A stretch of 64,000 nucleotides of DNA from Fragilariopsis cylindrus CCMP1102 (GCA_900095095.1 FMBT01000305.1:62001-126000), one strand, 5' to 3'; counted from the first letter of the stretch, positions 45,198-58,596 are shown. Notes: generated from the letters alone by a model not told the origin. Numbers and translations are program-made.

Positions 45198-46494
45198 ATG
45201 AAATTTACTCTCGCACTTGCAGCTCTTTCTGCTGCCGTCGTTTCGGCTAATCCATTTGCTCCACCAAAGAGCTCCAACAACGCTAAGAGCGCGTACATGT
45301 CCAAATTGATGACTAACGCACGTCCTACATCCAATTCTCAATTAGGTCGCTCTCGTCGTCGTCTTGCCGACGATGATGGTGAAGAATATGAAGTGGATAT
45401 CTCAGGATATTCACTCAAATTTGAACAATGTCAATTTGTGAAGGCATACGATGATGAACTTGCCGAAGATGAAGATTCAACGACCGTCCTTGCCACAAAG
45501 AGATTCGTTATCTTCCGTTTGTGCCCAACCGGTATGTGTGATTCTTGCACATATGACTTTGGTGAATACATCGTCGACCTTGAAGAATACTTGGAGGCAA
45601 CCGTGGAATACCAACAAGAAATTCAAGAGAATATGTGTAATGCCTGCGAAGAATGTGGAAACTATGAAGAAAACGAAGAAAATGATCAAGATCAAGACGA
45701 AGATGAAAGACGTCGTGCTCTTGCCATCCGTAAACTTCAAAACTACGATGTCGACTGTGATTCGTGTTACGATGAATGTATGAAGATCGAAAACATGGAA
45801 GACAATGGATACGTGGATGCTACTGAATTCCTTGAATGTCAAATGATCTACGATCCTGAAGATGATGGTAAGACCGCACTTTATGCTGGTCCTATGTGTG
45901 CAAGCAGTGGATCCAAGATCAAGATCGGTGTCTTCTACGATGAAGATTGTAACGTACCTGATACCGACAAGGACGTGATGATTACCTCATGGATGGAGAT
46001 GGTGTCAGCATGAAACTTTCCCATGCTCTTTTGAAGACCGTTACTCCACCGACTGTGTTTCTTGCTTACAAGTCGATGAAGAAGAAGAACAGAATGACGA
46101 TAACGCCGATGAAGATGCCGAAGAAGAAGAACCTGAAGTTCTTGAAATGTGCGAACAACTTTACGAAGCTGCCGCCAAGTGTGAAAAGACCAACGGATTT
46201 GATAATGGATATGCTGCCTATAACGGATATGCCAACCAACTCGCACAAGAGAGTGTTGTCTGTGGCTTCGTTGAATCATTAAAGGCTGGAAGTTATGATG
46301 AATCTGGAGAAATCGTCGTCAACGGTGCCAATTCCTCAATCGGTGGATTAGCCGCAACTACTGGAGGACAAAAGTTTGCCCTTACCTTCTTCGTCTTTGG
46401 AACTGTCGGACTTGCTGGATATGCTGCCATGCTTCATTCGAAACTCACAAAGGGATCATCAGGTCTTTCTGAATCCAATGGTGCCATGGCATAA
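45198..46494 (+). CDS. Acidic Cys-rich type I membrane protein (FRLCP family), copy 2
   Basis: About 430 residues after two single-base repairs (about 45985 and 46043), each shifting in the same direction. The signal peptide is KFTLALAALSAAVVSA. RRRLADDDGE occurs near residue 54, just after the leader, and ERRRALAIRKL further on is a second possible RXL site. Then LKFEQCQFVKAY, VIFRLCPTGMC, FGEYIVDLEEYLE, Cys pairs (CNACEECG, CDSCYDEC), GPMCASSGSKIKIGVFYDE and EMCEQLYEAAAKCE. A membrane helix (FALTFFVFGTVGLAGYAAM) lies near the C-terminus. Same architecture as copy 1, but diverged to the point that only motifs align. Function unknown. Confidence 0.8.
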
Positions 46495-48787
46495 ATTATT
46501 AACATGGTTTTTTAATAAATCAATACAATACAAATACGACGGGCATTATTCTGTCAAGACTTGAAAGATTGACGAACAACTGCAACAACAATAACAACCA
46601 TGTACCATTTTTATCTCCTCCCATTGTGGGTCTAGTGTAACAGTGAAAAACCTTAGATAAGAATCAATATAGTATTAAATGCAAAATTATATATATTACA
46701 ATAACTATTTGTACTTAAATTAATCCTGCAAGTAGTATAGTAATAGCCAGCAAGCTATATTCAATATGTAGTGCTTTTACTTCAAGACACATAGCTTTGG
46801 GACTAGATTGCGAGTAGTTAAAGCTAGTAGAGGCAAATAATTCTCAACACAAATCAATTGAGACGCTGTTGCAAACCACTAACAAACAATGCAAGACAAT
46901 GCGTACACAGGCTGTGCTGTCCTGCTGGTCAGTTGTCATAATAGTCCTGTTCCTTTTTTGTCTTCTACCCTCGGTACAATATTATTATATAGTACTGATA
47001 GAGGCAGCAACTAATTACTACTAGAAAATGGGACTAGTATGTGACTTTTTGTTTGTAGTAGCAGTAAGAGATGGATGGTGGGGTAAAGCTGATGGCCCAG
47101 GATATGGATGCCACTCACTCAAACAAAAACAAAGTGGGGGGGGGGGGGGGTCCCATTGGAAACACTACCCCAATGATGTCATATTCAGCTTCTTTACCTT
47201 TTATATTTTAGCTGGTATTGATGAAGAGCACCTTTATGATTTTGTTTTACAAATACAACTGATGTCCGGTGCCTTCATAATAGAAAACCATAGTCCCCCA
47301 TAGTGATTTTCATTCATTCTGGAGATTTGTAGTGAGTAGTTAGTTAGAGATAGTGTTTCTCGTTGGATTGTTTGGCGTGTGTTCAGTGATGTGGCAGATA
47401 CATGGATGAAGATAAGATTTTGACTTGGAGCTATAGACCTGTATTAATGATGTAATACCAGACTTTGGGTTTGGAACAGAAGACATTACTCCACCTACTT
47501 GCACTTGATTGGGCTAATGGACACTAGGCTGGCTGGGTTCTTGTTACTAGTGGTAACAATCAGGTACATATTTGTGCTGAGTAGAAAGCTGTGATTTTCA
47601 AGCAATAACCTAGTATACAAAGCTGTGAAGGACACTACTGACTGGTTGGCATGAATGTATGGTAGAAAAGGATTACTGTTTCTTCTAGGAAGGTTTATGT
47701 TGTGATGTTGCTGTCTACCACTCTGAATAGTGAAATCTTGCGTCAGACTTGGGAAGCCAATTGAATTGAAAGTTTTTTGGTTGACCTATGTAGTCTTGCT
47801 TATTGTATCACATAGGGCCAAAATCATTCATATTTGAATGATTATGTTATGTTGTTGAAGATGATGAGAAACATAGTCAATTGAGATGGTGATACAACTT
47901 AGATGGAGAAATATCACAAAACTCTCATCTATCTTCCAACCTTTCTGTTGACATTGATTCTGAGCCTGCATATTCTGAAAGCAACGAGCGCCCTTATTAT
48001 ACCTGGAACAAGAACAAGTACACAGCACTAATTAGTATAAAAATATATAAGTAAAAAATATCGATATCCTTGGTTTAGCTCTTATTCTATCCAGACAAAA
48101 TTATGTTTATACTATTTGTTATAGTAGTAGTATTGAAAGTTTATATTTTCCGTGGAGAAATGGAATTAATTTTAAATGTACAAGCTTTGATGACTGCAAT
48201 CAAAATTTCACAATCTGCACTTTCTAGCAGTACTTACACTGATTACTATAGTGGTATTAATAATACAACTAGTAGCCATGCAAGTGATTACAGTCTAGAT
48301 GAAAATGGTTCATTGAAGCAAAATATACATGGGGACAAGTTGTGCAAATAAATGAGCCTCATCTTGATTGGTTGGTGGTCATGTTTCCCATTATTATAGC
48401 TGTGCTTCCTATATGGATGTTTGAAACATAATTCTAGCTCAAGTTTTATGTACAAGTAACCACCCCACAAAAGTTCTACCATTTACATCTTAGCTCTCTC
48501 AGAAATACACACACAAACACTTTTCTAGCTAGATATTGTATCATGCATGAATGGAGCTACTAACCCTAGAGCTTCTACAGTATTGTAATCAACAAAAGTT
48601 ACTATGAACTGCGATCTCGACATCCATCTACTAGTACAGTTTTGATATACTTTGTGCTGGGTAAATTAACGTAAGAACTCGCAGAGAAGTGATACAATCG
48701 TATCAAAATAAAATGAAGGTAGTATAATAAAGGGGGGGGGGGGGGGGTATTTCTATATGTTTAAATGGAATCTTATATTTATATAAT
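46495..48787. other. Gene-free region, 2.3 kb, with two long G-runs
   Basis: The largest gene-free stretch in the window. It contains a G15 run at 47136-47150 and a G16 run at 48732-48747. Open frames at 47028-47303 and 48103-48351 lack coding character. I see no tRNA or transposon feature. Confidence 0.6.
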
Positions 48788-49625
48788 TTAGAATTGCATT
48801 GTGTGGGGTTTGTCATGGGTAGTTAAAGTAAATTGTGCAGCAAGGTATGCCTCCATCATAGGAGCGGATGCAACTGACTTCAATAATGCATCATCGACTT
48901 TCTTTTGATCCGCTTTACGTTGATCATTCACTACAGCAGGTTTTGGTGCATCTCCCATAAAGAATTCATTTTCACCCTCTGTGGATGAATCTTTCGAACG
49001 GGCAAAGTATGCATCAGTGAATGAGGAAACATCAACTTTTGATACATCAACATTCGTTGAAGTAGCAATAACATATGCTTGATTTACACGTCGGAGTGGT
49101 ACACCATTGATTTTGTATGGACCAGAAACTAAAATTAAACCAGATTCTAATGCCTTTAAACAAACAACACGCTTTCCTCTGAATCGTCCTGCTAGAAGAA
49201 TAAGAACAGTTCCGGGTGTGATCGATTTACGAATTCTTGGTGGCTGTTTGTTGTTAATTTTGTATTGTATTGATGATAATTTATTCGATTTTCGTTATAA
49301 TATTTGTATAAGTTGGAAGATTTTAAAAGGAGGAAAATGGGTGAGTGATGGTGTGTGTATATTTCCAATACAAATCCTAGTAGTATCGTTAAGGGGCTCT
49401 TTCATTATTGATCAAGTAGTTCATTTTCTATATAATATTTCCATCGTCGCTACTTCCGATGACAGTACAAGTACAGAGGTACAATCGCCACTCTAGTCTA
49501 GATTACTCTAACTTTTATTTTATTTAGAACAGGAACTAACTTACATTCTGTTTGACGCGGTATGTATTCTTAGCAGGCTTGATATCCTCTGCTGGGTAAT
49601 AACGTGGGCTCTTGGTGACGGTCAT
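48788..49625 (-). CDS. 60S ribosomal protein eL6
   Basis: Large-subunit ribosomal protein, cytosolic. Exon 1 is 49545-49625 (27 codons, MTVTKSPRYYPAEDIK...), a 301-nt intron (GTAAGT..CAG) follows, and exon 2 is 48788-49243; 178 residues, no frame break. Exon 2 reads KSITPGTVLILLAGRFRGKR, VPLRRVNQAYVIATS, VSSFTDAYF, DQKKVDDALL and ends KPHTMQF. This lines up with eL6 (SITPGT, GKRVV, VPLRR, IATST, TDAYF). Exon 2 has an ATG only deep inside, so simple ORF finders miss it. The N-terminal extension present in animal eL6 is absent. Confidence 0.93.
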
Positions 49626-50391
49626 GGTGAAGGTATTACGTTTAATTTGACTTTGTTGTTAGTAAGTATACAAGAGTAACGGAGGATGTAGTCTATTCGT
49701 AAGAACGTTTTGGCTCATTCGAATCGAATATAATATTATTTGATTGACGCGCAACTGTTAGTGTAAAATACGCTTTTGTGGACAAGAAAGTAAAGAGGTA
49801 ATACGGTAAAATAAATCAAAGGGACTGAAATAGTCGCTCATCACCACACTTTTAATAATTTAACTCCAACCTTACAGTATAGTTGCACGATTCACACGCA
49901 TTTTTTTGCACCTGCTCTTGTGCTTTTACAAATACAATAGCCCTTTGTTTGATCAGGAATTCTTGTTCACTGTTTATTACTGTATCAAAAGAGCTCGAGA
50001 GGGAAAACGAGTTGGCAAGGAAATTTCATATTGCTTGTGCCATCTATTGTAGCAATACTACTAATACTACTACTGCTGGTGTACATACTACTTGCTTTAA
50101 AACGTTATTAGAAGTGGGCAGACGTAACGGCGGTATGCAAGAAACTCTTCATACATACTACTACATACCGTAAAGTAAAGAATTTTAACAGCGTGATTAA
50201 GTAAGTAGTACTGCACATCGTTCCCTTTTTCTTCTTTCTTTTCATTAAGACCTCCTCTCTATTCGAAGACAAAGGCAGGGTCAAGGGCGAAGACTGCGTT
50301 GTGTGTTTTTTTTTTCGTATGAAATTGTTTATTGACAAATAGTCCCGTAGCTTTACCCTCTCATGTATGATAATGATGGCTTTGGATAATA
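49626..50391. other. Divergent upstream region
   Basis: About 0.77 kb between eL6 and the IQ/FAM13-like gene. No gene seen. It includes the eL6 promoter. Confidence 0.5.
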
Positions 50392-53300
50392 ATGCAACAA
50401 CATCAACAACAACAACCAACCGCAACAACAAGTACGAAAAATTCAAAGAATTCTACACCTACAAAAATGGTTTCAAAAAATAATTTAAATGCTGCAGCCT
50501 TACGTCGTCGACGTTCCAATAAAAAAGGTGGATTTGTTTCTAATAAAGAAGGTCATAGTAGTAGTAGCGGAGATAATGAATGATAATAATGATAATAATA
50601 ATAATAATAATAATAATAAGGCGGACAATAATAAAACAGCTTCGTTATCATCTCAATCTTCGCCAGGCCCAGAACACAGCGATTCAACTGATACAACAAC
50701 TACTACAGCTGCTGCTGAATTACTGAATAGTAATTCTTCTGACATCAACACGGGTGGTAATTCTACCGAGATTGATCCTTCAAATGGTGATGATGATGAT
50801 GATGATGATGATGATAATAATATAATACCCAATACAACAACAACAGCACAAACACAAACGAATAATAATATGAACGATCCCGCTTCTTCATCAGGAAAAC
50901 CATGTCACGCAGCTAGATTAAGTCTACTTTGTTGTCAAAATGCTATTCGGATGGGTGCACGTACACAACTTAGATTGTGTCCACCAGGACGAGCAAGAAG
51001 AGAATTAAAAGCAGTTTTAAGACAAATGCATACCATGAAAAATGACACAATCACAAACACAACAACTGTAGATGTAAATGTAACAGTAACATCAACCACC
51101 ACAACGTCAACGTCAACATCGCACCAAAGAAGTAGTTCTGGTTCTTTGGCGGGACAACAACAACAAACAGCAGGAACAACCACAACAATAATGACTCCGT
51201 CTGATACTGGTGGATATTTTGGTGTAGATAAAATGATTGGATCTGATTTATTAGAAAATATATATCCTGCTCAAGAAAAGAAATTCTGATGAGTACTACC
51301 AATACATTCGATAGTACAGAAAGTGATGAGGAGGAGGCTAGTAGTGGTGACGATGATGAATTAATAAATACGCAAGATTTGATGATTGATTTTTATGATA
51401 ACAACAATACCAACAACAACCAATGCCAATATAAATAACAACAATAATAATAATAATAATATGAACAGTCCATCACAACAACGGCAACGAAGAGAGGATT
51501 TTGAAAGGAAATATGAAAATTTAACGGAACCGTTATTTACACCTAATGGTGAGGAATCATCATTATCGAATTCTATTAACGGACCAATGAGTATGTCAGG
51601 TGGAGGAGGTGGTGGTGGTGGTATTTCAAAATTACCATTCAATCGACGGAAAATTCGCTACTTTGATTCGATTGCTGCACAAGATACAACTGTAGCAAGA
51701 TCGTATTTACAAAAAGAAATGTTACGTAGTAAACAACGTGAAGTTATGTTACTTGCTAAACATTTAAAACGTTCCCAAAGAATCCAACGAAGGAAACTTA
51801 AAGAGAAACGTGGTGAACCTTTATCGGCAAAGGAATTGAACAATGTATACGATGATGACGATGATGATGATGATTTAGACAGTAATAATGTGCTTGCACT
51901 GACTTGTGTTTCTAAATTTGATCAACCTATGACACCAGGACTAGCTGCTGCATTAGTCATTGAAAGTTTAGGAATTAATCAACTAGAAAGTATAGAAGGA
52001 ATGGCGAAATGTTATGTTGGGATTACTGATGCAGGGAAAGCTCTGTTAGAAATCAACAACAACAGCAACAATAATACTGATGCATCCTCTTCTCTTAGTG
52101 GTAATGGTGGAAAGAGAACACAGATTATGGCAGCATTGACACCATTGTTGATTTCATCGTTGGAACAACCATCGGGGGATGTTATTATCGCACTTGCTAA
52201 AGTACGTCGGATGTGTGGTACACCACGGTATCAACGAAGATTCGTTCAACGGGTCGCTCCTGCATTAATACGTCCAGCCAATGGTGCAATGTGGTGTTTG
52301 CAACATCAAAGTGATATGAAACCAATTCTAGCAGCTGCTGAATTAATATTCGATTCAGCGATGGAGATTTTTTCAAAGGGTTGGTACGATCGTGGTCAGC
52401 TTCTTCTTGCAGATACGAAACGTGCTGAAACATTGAATACTGTTGCGATGCAATTAAGAAATTTAAGTTCGCACAATCCAGAAGATCATCATTTAATGAC
52501 ATTAGAATTGGGTGGTCACAATACCTGGAGATCTAATAACTACAGAGGTGGTGGGAATAGAGATTCACACTCGAGGGGAGGTAGTGCGAAGGAACCACTT
52601 GCAGAATGGGAAGTGATTGCGGTTGATAGACAAATCCGAGCATCGATATCTAATATAATTTCGATGGACTGGTCCCGTGTCGTTGTTTCTAAAGAGGCAG
52701 CGTTGTCATCTGCATCATTCAATCGATCAAGACAATCATCAGGACGAAGCCGACCAAGTGTTCTTCTACAAGCTACGTCAAGTGGTGATATGAATATGAG
52801 TCCTAATAATACTATTTCAACATCACCGATGAGTCCACTCAGACAACCAAATTTGATGCAATACCAACACAGAGAAACTGGCGATATGCTTATCAGCAAC
52901 AGTAGCAGCAGCAACTATTCTTCTCATTTCACACCGACTAGCTCGATATGTCATCACGGGAGCGAACCGGAAGTCCAATTCCAACCGGTGGCAATCCTCC
53001 GATACCGCTATCTCCTCCACCTCCAAATAGATCTGGTACCGACACCCAAACATCGTCGAATTTATTCCCTTCGTCGGAACATGCACCGCCTCGATCACCA
53101 ACCCAAAACACAAAGAATATACTTTAGATGTTGCTACTTCATCGGTGGCAGCTGCATCAGCATCATCAGTTCCAATATCACCCATGTCACCAAAGCGAAA
53201 CAAGAATATACCGAATAATACTTTTAACACCACCAATACGAATGCATCTATTGCTGCAAGTGTTTCTGATAACGTTTCTTCTTCATCGTCACCTGTACAC

Positions 53301-54647
53301 CCTCATTTTGGAGGGGACAATCGTGCACCGCTTTCACCGCCATCTGTCGGAACCGGTACATCAGCATCAGAAGGTGTCCCACATAATAGACCTATTTCCT
53401 CTGCATCATCTGTATCATCTTCGATAACAGGTATCTCTGGGATTACTGGAGGTGGATCACAACCCTCTCATTATCGTATGTTAACATCTACTGCCGCCGA
53501 ACGGAGACGAACTGTTGCCGCTTGTCGTGCCCTTAGAGCTCAGATAACTCGATTTGAGGATGCATTTGTTCAATTACACGGAAGGCCACCCAAGGGGGCA
53601 GTAGAACGTTCCCCTCTTGCCACAACATATGCGCAGTATAGAGAATGGAAAAGAGCGATTCGTGCCGATGCTGCGTGCAGAATACAGGCACTCTTTCGTG
53701 GTGCGAGCACTCGATGGATGCTACTACGAAGTAATAACCCAGAAATATCCAAGGTGGTCAGAACAAGAGCAGGTCGGCGTGGCTTTGCTCTGCAGAATGA
53801 TTTAGCTCCAAGCCCTGGCGGTCAAAATTCCTTACTGGAGGAGCTTAGTATTCCCGCTGAAATTGGTGATAACATACAAGAAAGTGTATTCTCGCCCAAC
53901 GCAAATGTACAAGGATCCAATCAGACACTTGTACCACAGTGGGGAGACCAAATTCATAGAAGAAGGACTGGTAGCAACGATTTCAACTCTGCTGCACCTA
54001 TTCCTAGACCTGCTTCTCCAGTGGTATCCGCAAGTCCAAGGAACTCTGGTGGATCTTTGAACAGCTTGTCACTTCCTGAGCTGCAAGCACTTAAGCGAGA
54101 TTTGAAACAACAGCTTAAAAAGTATGACATGAGCTTTGCAAGGCGACATGGCCGTATGCCAGTTAAAGCAGAAAAGGAGCCTATTCGTCACCTTTACGAA
54201 CGATATAATGCTCTTAAAACTCATATCGGCGACATGGAAATAGATGGACGACGGTCTTCGTCACCTCCTTCAAATGCTGTCCTAACGAATTCTTCAAGTG
54301 CGATGCTTACTCAGCAGCGACCAACTGTCTCGCCGGTAGGTTCAGATAGCGAAGACTCAACAGGGAGGAGGTCGAACAACACTGCGCGACGACCTTCACC
54401 ATCGTCACCATCGTCAGCCTCAAGTCCACCGGCGGGCGCTCCGGTGCCATCAGGAGATCTCGCAACCCTCAAGAATGAGAAAGGGAGACTTCATCAGATG
54501 CTTAGATCGTTTGAAAGAGATTTCTTTAGGGAAAATCAGCGACAAGTTCAAAGCTTTGCTGACATTCGACCAGTAGCAAGCCAGTATCGTCGATACAAAG
54601 AAATCAAGAGGGCGATAGCTGCTCTGCAAAGAGGAGAGCGTTCATAG
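50392..54647 (+). CDS. Large low-complexity protein with IQ motif and FAM13-like repeats
   Basis: About 1,400 residues read through several frame changes (near 50575, 51285, 51410, 52975 and 53110), most of them in AAT/AAC repeats. Low-complexity Asn/Asp/Thr blocks separate conserved islands: CHAARLSLLCCQNAIRMG near the N-terminus, a basic helix RRKIRYFDSI...MLRSKQREVM, and a folded region around FDQPMTPGLAAALVIESLG to GGHNTWRSNN. Near 53480-53730 is LRAQITRFEDAFVQLHGRPP followed by an IQ motif, AACRIQALFRGASTRW. Two more copies follow: LKQQLKKYDMSFARRHGRMP (about 54100) and MLRSFERDFFRENQR (about 54500). These repeats resemble the C-terminal helical homology of animal FAM13 proteins; no RhoGAP domain is seen. 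Calmodulin binding is inferred from the IQ motif. The start codon is uncertain. Confidence 0.7.
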
Positions 54648-55154
54648 CATGATCTAATAACTCATAACTAATAATCATTAATTTGCTATGAACGTATTTA
54701 TTGACACAACTTGGCTAGACTACATTATTATTCCGTGGTATTGATATCGAATATATCAAAGGTGCAAGATGAACAGCTTTGTTTAGTTAGTAGATATGTT
54801 AGTAGAGATTACTTATATTATAGAGTCTAGGCAGCTCATTGTGTACATGTTCCGATTTTCATTTTGTAGTAGTCATCGCCCACCTATGTATGGTAAATAT
54901 TATTTATCGTATACTTCTTGTTAATATGGTATCAAATCGTTCATACTAGTTTGCGTGGCATCTTGCGTCAACAATGCATCATGCTCAATATCTTTGAAGT
55001 TACTCATTCAGGAAAAATGAACAGTTTAAAAAGTTACTATCATATTAATCTCAATCATCCCTCCATGGAAATAAATAGATGTTTAGTTATCATGTTTAAT
55101 GAAATACTGCATGCTTGCTGGGAAAAAACGGGTTCAGAATTCATATGTGAAGAA
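54648..55154. other. Convergent intergenic region
   Basis: About 0.5 kb, AT-rich, between convergent 3' ends. Nothing seen. Confidence 0.6.
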
Positions 55155-56761
55155 TTATTTAGACGCCAATCTTTCTGCGATCATTTTCTCCATAAAATCT
55201 TGTACGCTCTTTAAATCATTTGGGCATTCCGAAAGACGTGTGGGGAGGTCAAGAAGACAGGCTAGCTGTGGCGGTGGTGTTGGAAGGGGATCTATTGCCA
55301 TCTTCACGGCATCTGGAAATTTTCCTTCGTGAGCTGTAGCCAAACACACCATCGTTTCGTCGACGTCTTTGGTTTGATAAATGGCACTGACACCCACAGC
55401 AGTATGTGGACACATGACGTAGTTGTGTGTCTCATTGTATTCACGGATAATATCTAAAGTCATACTCGTATCCGCCCGTGCCGAGCTGAAGTCGCTTTGA
55501 GCTTTTTCGAGCAATTCTCCTGTCACTGTGAGCTTCTTAGTTATTTCAAAATCCTCCATCATCGCGGCAAGTTTGGACGTGTCATTACCTACCAAATTAA
55601 ATAGGTATCGTTCAAAATTACTAGAAACACAAATATCCATCGACGGTGAAATGGTCTTAGCAATTTCTTCTCGGTGATACTCTCCCTTAGTAAAGAATCG
55701 ATGAAGAATATCATTCTCATTCGTTGCTACAATGAGTTTGCCAATTGGAAGGCCCATTTTTCTGGCATAGAATCCGGCTAAAATATCTCCAAAATTTCCT
55801 GTAGGCACAGAATATTTAATCTTCGAATCTTTGTGTTCCTCTTGGTCAGTCACTCTTAGTAACTCCAAAAGTAATATGTAATTTGCGCCAAAACACGGCA
55901 CCAATTGATTGAATTGACCGCACCAAGCTTGACACGATCTCTGAATTCTGGGGAGTTAAAACTTCCTTTAACAAGATCCTGACATCGTCAAAAGTGCCTT
56001 CGATGGCAACACAGTGAATGTTTTCATCCTCAACGGTTGTCATTTGCCTTTCCTGAATAGCGGAAACTCTTCCTTTTGGGAAGAGAATAATACAATCGAC
56101 ACCCTTCTTACCACGAAGGCCATAAATCGCAGCCGATCCTGTGTCTCCAGATGTTGCGCCTAGTACAGCAAGACGACCGCCATTTGATCCGGTCTCTAGA
56201 AAATATTCAAAAAAGTTACCAAGCATTTGTAAGCTACGTCCTTGAAGGCAAACGTGGGTCCATGGAAAAGCTCCTGTATACGAAAAATAAATTTGGATAA
56301 ATAAATAAATAAATATATCAGTATCAATGTCCGTCCGGTTATATACTTTTTCCGGTAATTTTATTATTTATTTTTGACATATATATATGAAACGAAAAAA
56401 CAACCAAATCAATTGTTTATTTCATACACTTTTTATTATTGTTAACGTACCAGAACTTTGTGCCCTGCAACATCGATCACAGGCGTTACTTCTTCGTGTC
56501 GAAAAGCAGCACACGATCGTTCACAATATCTTCTAATTTTTCAGCTGGTACCTGATCTTCTTTCACGTATTTTGAGAGGACCTTAACGGCAACGTCAGGA
56601 AAGGAAAGACTCCTCCAACTTTCTAGTTCTTCCTTTTCGACGGTAGGAAAGGTGTCAGGAACAAATAGACCACGATCATGTGCCAGACCTGTCATAACGA
56701 CGGTTCGGAAATCCAAATTGTGCTGACCACCACGGGTAGATGAGTAGGTAACAGATTTCAT
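55155..56761 (-). CDS. Threonine synthase (THR4-type)
   Basis: PLP enzyme that converts O-phosphohomoserine to threonine. Exon 1 is 56451-56761, a 177-nt intron (GTACGT..CAG) follows, and exon 2 is 55155-56273. The N-terminus, YSSTRGGQHNLDF, is typical. The PLP lysine is in ELFHGPTFAFKD, at the start of exon 2. Then GATSGDTGSAAIYGL, FPKGRVSAIQERQM, VPTGNFGDILAGFYA and PHTAVGVSA. Four frame changes (about 56511, 56233, 55982, 55859) each need one added base. They restore EEVTPVIDVAG, KDVALQMLGNFFEYFL, NSINWCRVLAQITYYF and YLRVTDQEEH. The last is a C-run. There is no plastid leader, as in fungal-type enzymes, so a cytosolic location is possible. Confidence 0.92.
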
Positions 56762-57249
56762 GATTTTGTTCGGGTTTATCTTGTACTGTTCTTAGTTTGT
56801 TATTGTTATTATATATATTCTATTGCTGTGACTATTTGTGCGATTGGTGATTGGTTGAGCTTGATAGTTCATAGTTCAGGCCTCAGTTTGTTTTTCTCGA
56901 ATCGAAAAAGCACATCAATCGGGGGTAGTGATTTTATTTGCTTTGAGGAGATTTGTGGACGAGAACACACGTTTCACCACGCAACCATTTGACATTTATG
57001 TGTGACGTGTATCATAAATATAAGTCCCGCCATATCAAGTCCTGTCTGAAAAACGTACTAACTGAAAGTTTGTCAAGAAATATTGATTTATGATCCTCGA
57101 TCATCATTCTTCATGTAACAACAAATGAAAAGAACAAGCAGCTACGCACAAATTGTAAAAGTGCAGGTACTGTATGTAAACAAAACGAAACCAACACCAA
57201 TAGCTAGCCATTACTAGCGAATTTACGTCATCAGTACGGGGAAGACAGC
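56762..57249. other. Divergent upstream region
   Basis: About 0.49 kb between the threonine synthase and NAD kinase starts. Shared promoter space; no motif that I can support. Confidence 0.5.
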
Positions 57250-58596
57250 ATGTCAGCTTATAATCTCGGATCTGCCTCATTGAGGTATAAAAAATTATTA
57301 GTAGTAATCAAACAGACTGCATTTGAGGAATATTCGCAACTGAAGCTTCGTGGTCAAGCTCCGAAGGCACTTCGATGGAAACGATTAGAACAACGATACA
57401 AGGCACATAAACAATGTGTCAATGATCTATTATCGGAACTGACAAAGCACGAAGTTAGTTTTAATTGTGTAAATCGAGTCGACCTCGATCGGCAACATTT
57501 GGCAGATGTTGATTTGATGATCGCAGTTGGTGGGGACGGAACGGTCTTAAGTGCTGCACATTTTCTGGATCATGGAACTATTCCATTACTTGGTGTGAAC
57601 TCTGATCCGAATGTTTCATTAGAGGATCGAAAAGTGAAAAAGAAAAGACGCGACGAAAGAAAGTATGTTTGTACTATGATTTATTTCTTTTCTTATTCCA
57701 CATGTGATGTAGTATTTATTTCTGGTTATGTTGCATTTTGTTCGTTACCAGTAGAACAAAAATAATACAAATGTCTAACACGGCACTCCTACTTGTTTGG
57801 TGTTCCCCCTTTCTTTTTGTATAAAACATCAGATCCCATGGAGCACTATGCATGCTCAGTAAATTAAATATCAAAGAATCAATTGCACCTATCATTTATG
57901 GTGAAAAAGAGGTAAAAAAATCAGATCCAGAATATGCTATTCAGTACAGCGCGGTGTTCTAATATTAGTTTCTTTATCTTTTTCTATTTCTCACACACCT
58001 GTGTCTTGGGTATTGGTTCTGGTTTGAGAATATTCTAGGATAGATTATATAAGAGAACACGTATCCGTTGCAAAATTAAGTCGACCTTTTCTGAAACACG
58101 TCTCGTACCGGCATTAAATGATTTATTAATATCTAATCCAAGTCCAGCTTCTGTATCTCGATTCCGTCTTGGTTGGTTATCGAAAATTGATGATAGTACG
58201 GTTATGCCATCTGTACCAAAAGATGGTGCTAAAACACGATTTGCTGGAGTATCATACGATGTCGAACACAGTCTAAATGTTTGGTCGTCAGGAATGTGGG
58301 TATCAACAAGTACCGGTTCGACAGCAGCAATGTCAGCAGCTGGTGGACAGCCCATGGATTTTGATTCATCAGATTTACAGTACATGATCAGAGAACACAT
58401 GTTGGAAAATTCAAATGAAGTTATTGACCATAGTGTTGATAACGGTTTTACTCATTCTGGTCAGGTAATGCATCTACGTTGGAATTCTCAACGTGGACGT
58501 ATATTCATTGATGGCTCACATTTGTGTCATGACCTGGAGTTAGGAGATGAGATTATGATCGATAATGAAGCACCTCCTCTACCTATGTTTATGTAG
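57250..58596 (+). CDS. NAD(H) kinase, plant NADK3/NADK2-like
   Basis: Phosphorylates NAD(H) to NADP(H). Three exons: 57250-57662, 57833-57911 and 58039-58596, with introns of 170 and 127 nt; 349 residues, no frame break. Motifs: AVGGDGTVLSAAHFL near 96-110 (GGDGT, ATP/NAD site), IPLLGVNSDP, then RTRIRCKIK and STSTGSTAAMSAAGG near 256-270. The NSDP string and the short length place it with plant NADH kinase 3 and mitochondrial NADK2, not with the long calmodulin-type enzymes. There is a Lys-rich insertion after NSDP (KVKKKRRDERK). No clear transit peptide, so cytosol or peroxisome is possible, as in plant NADK3. Confidence 0.88.

Noticed and set aside
47028-47303. 91-codon frame with a Gly run
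   Set aside because: The Gly run is only the G15 tract; no coding character elsewhere.
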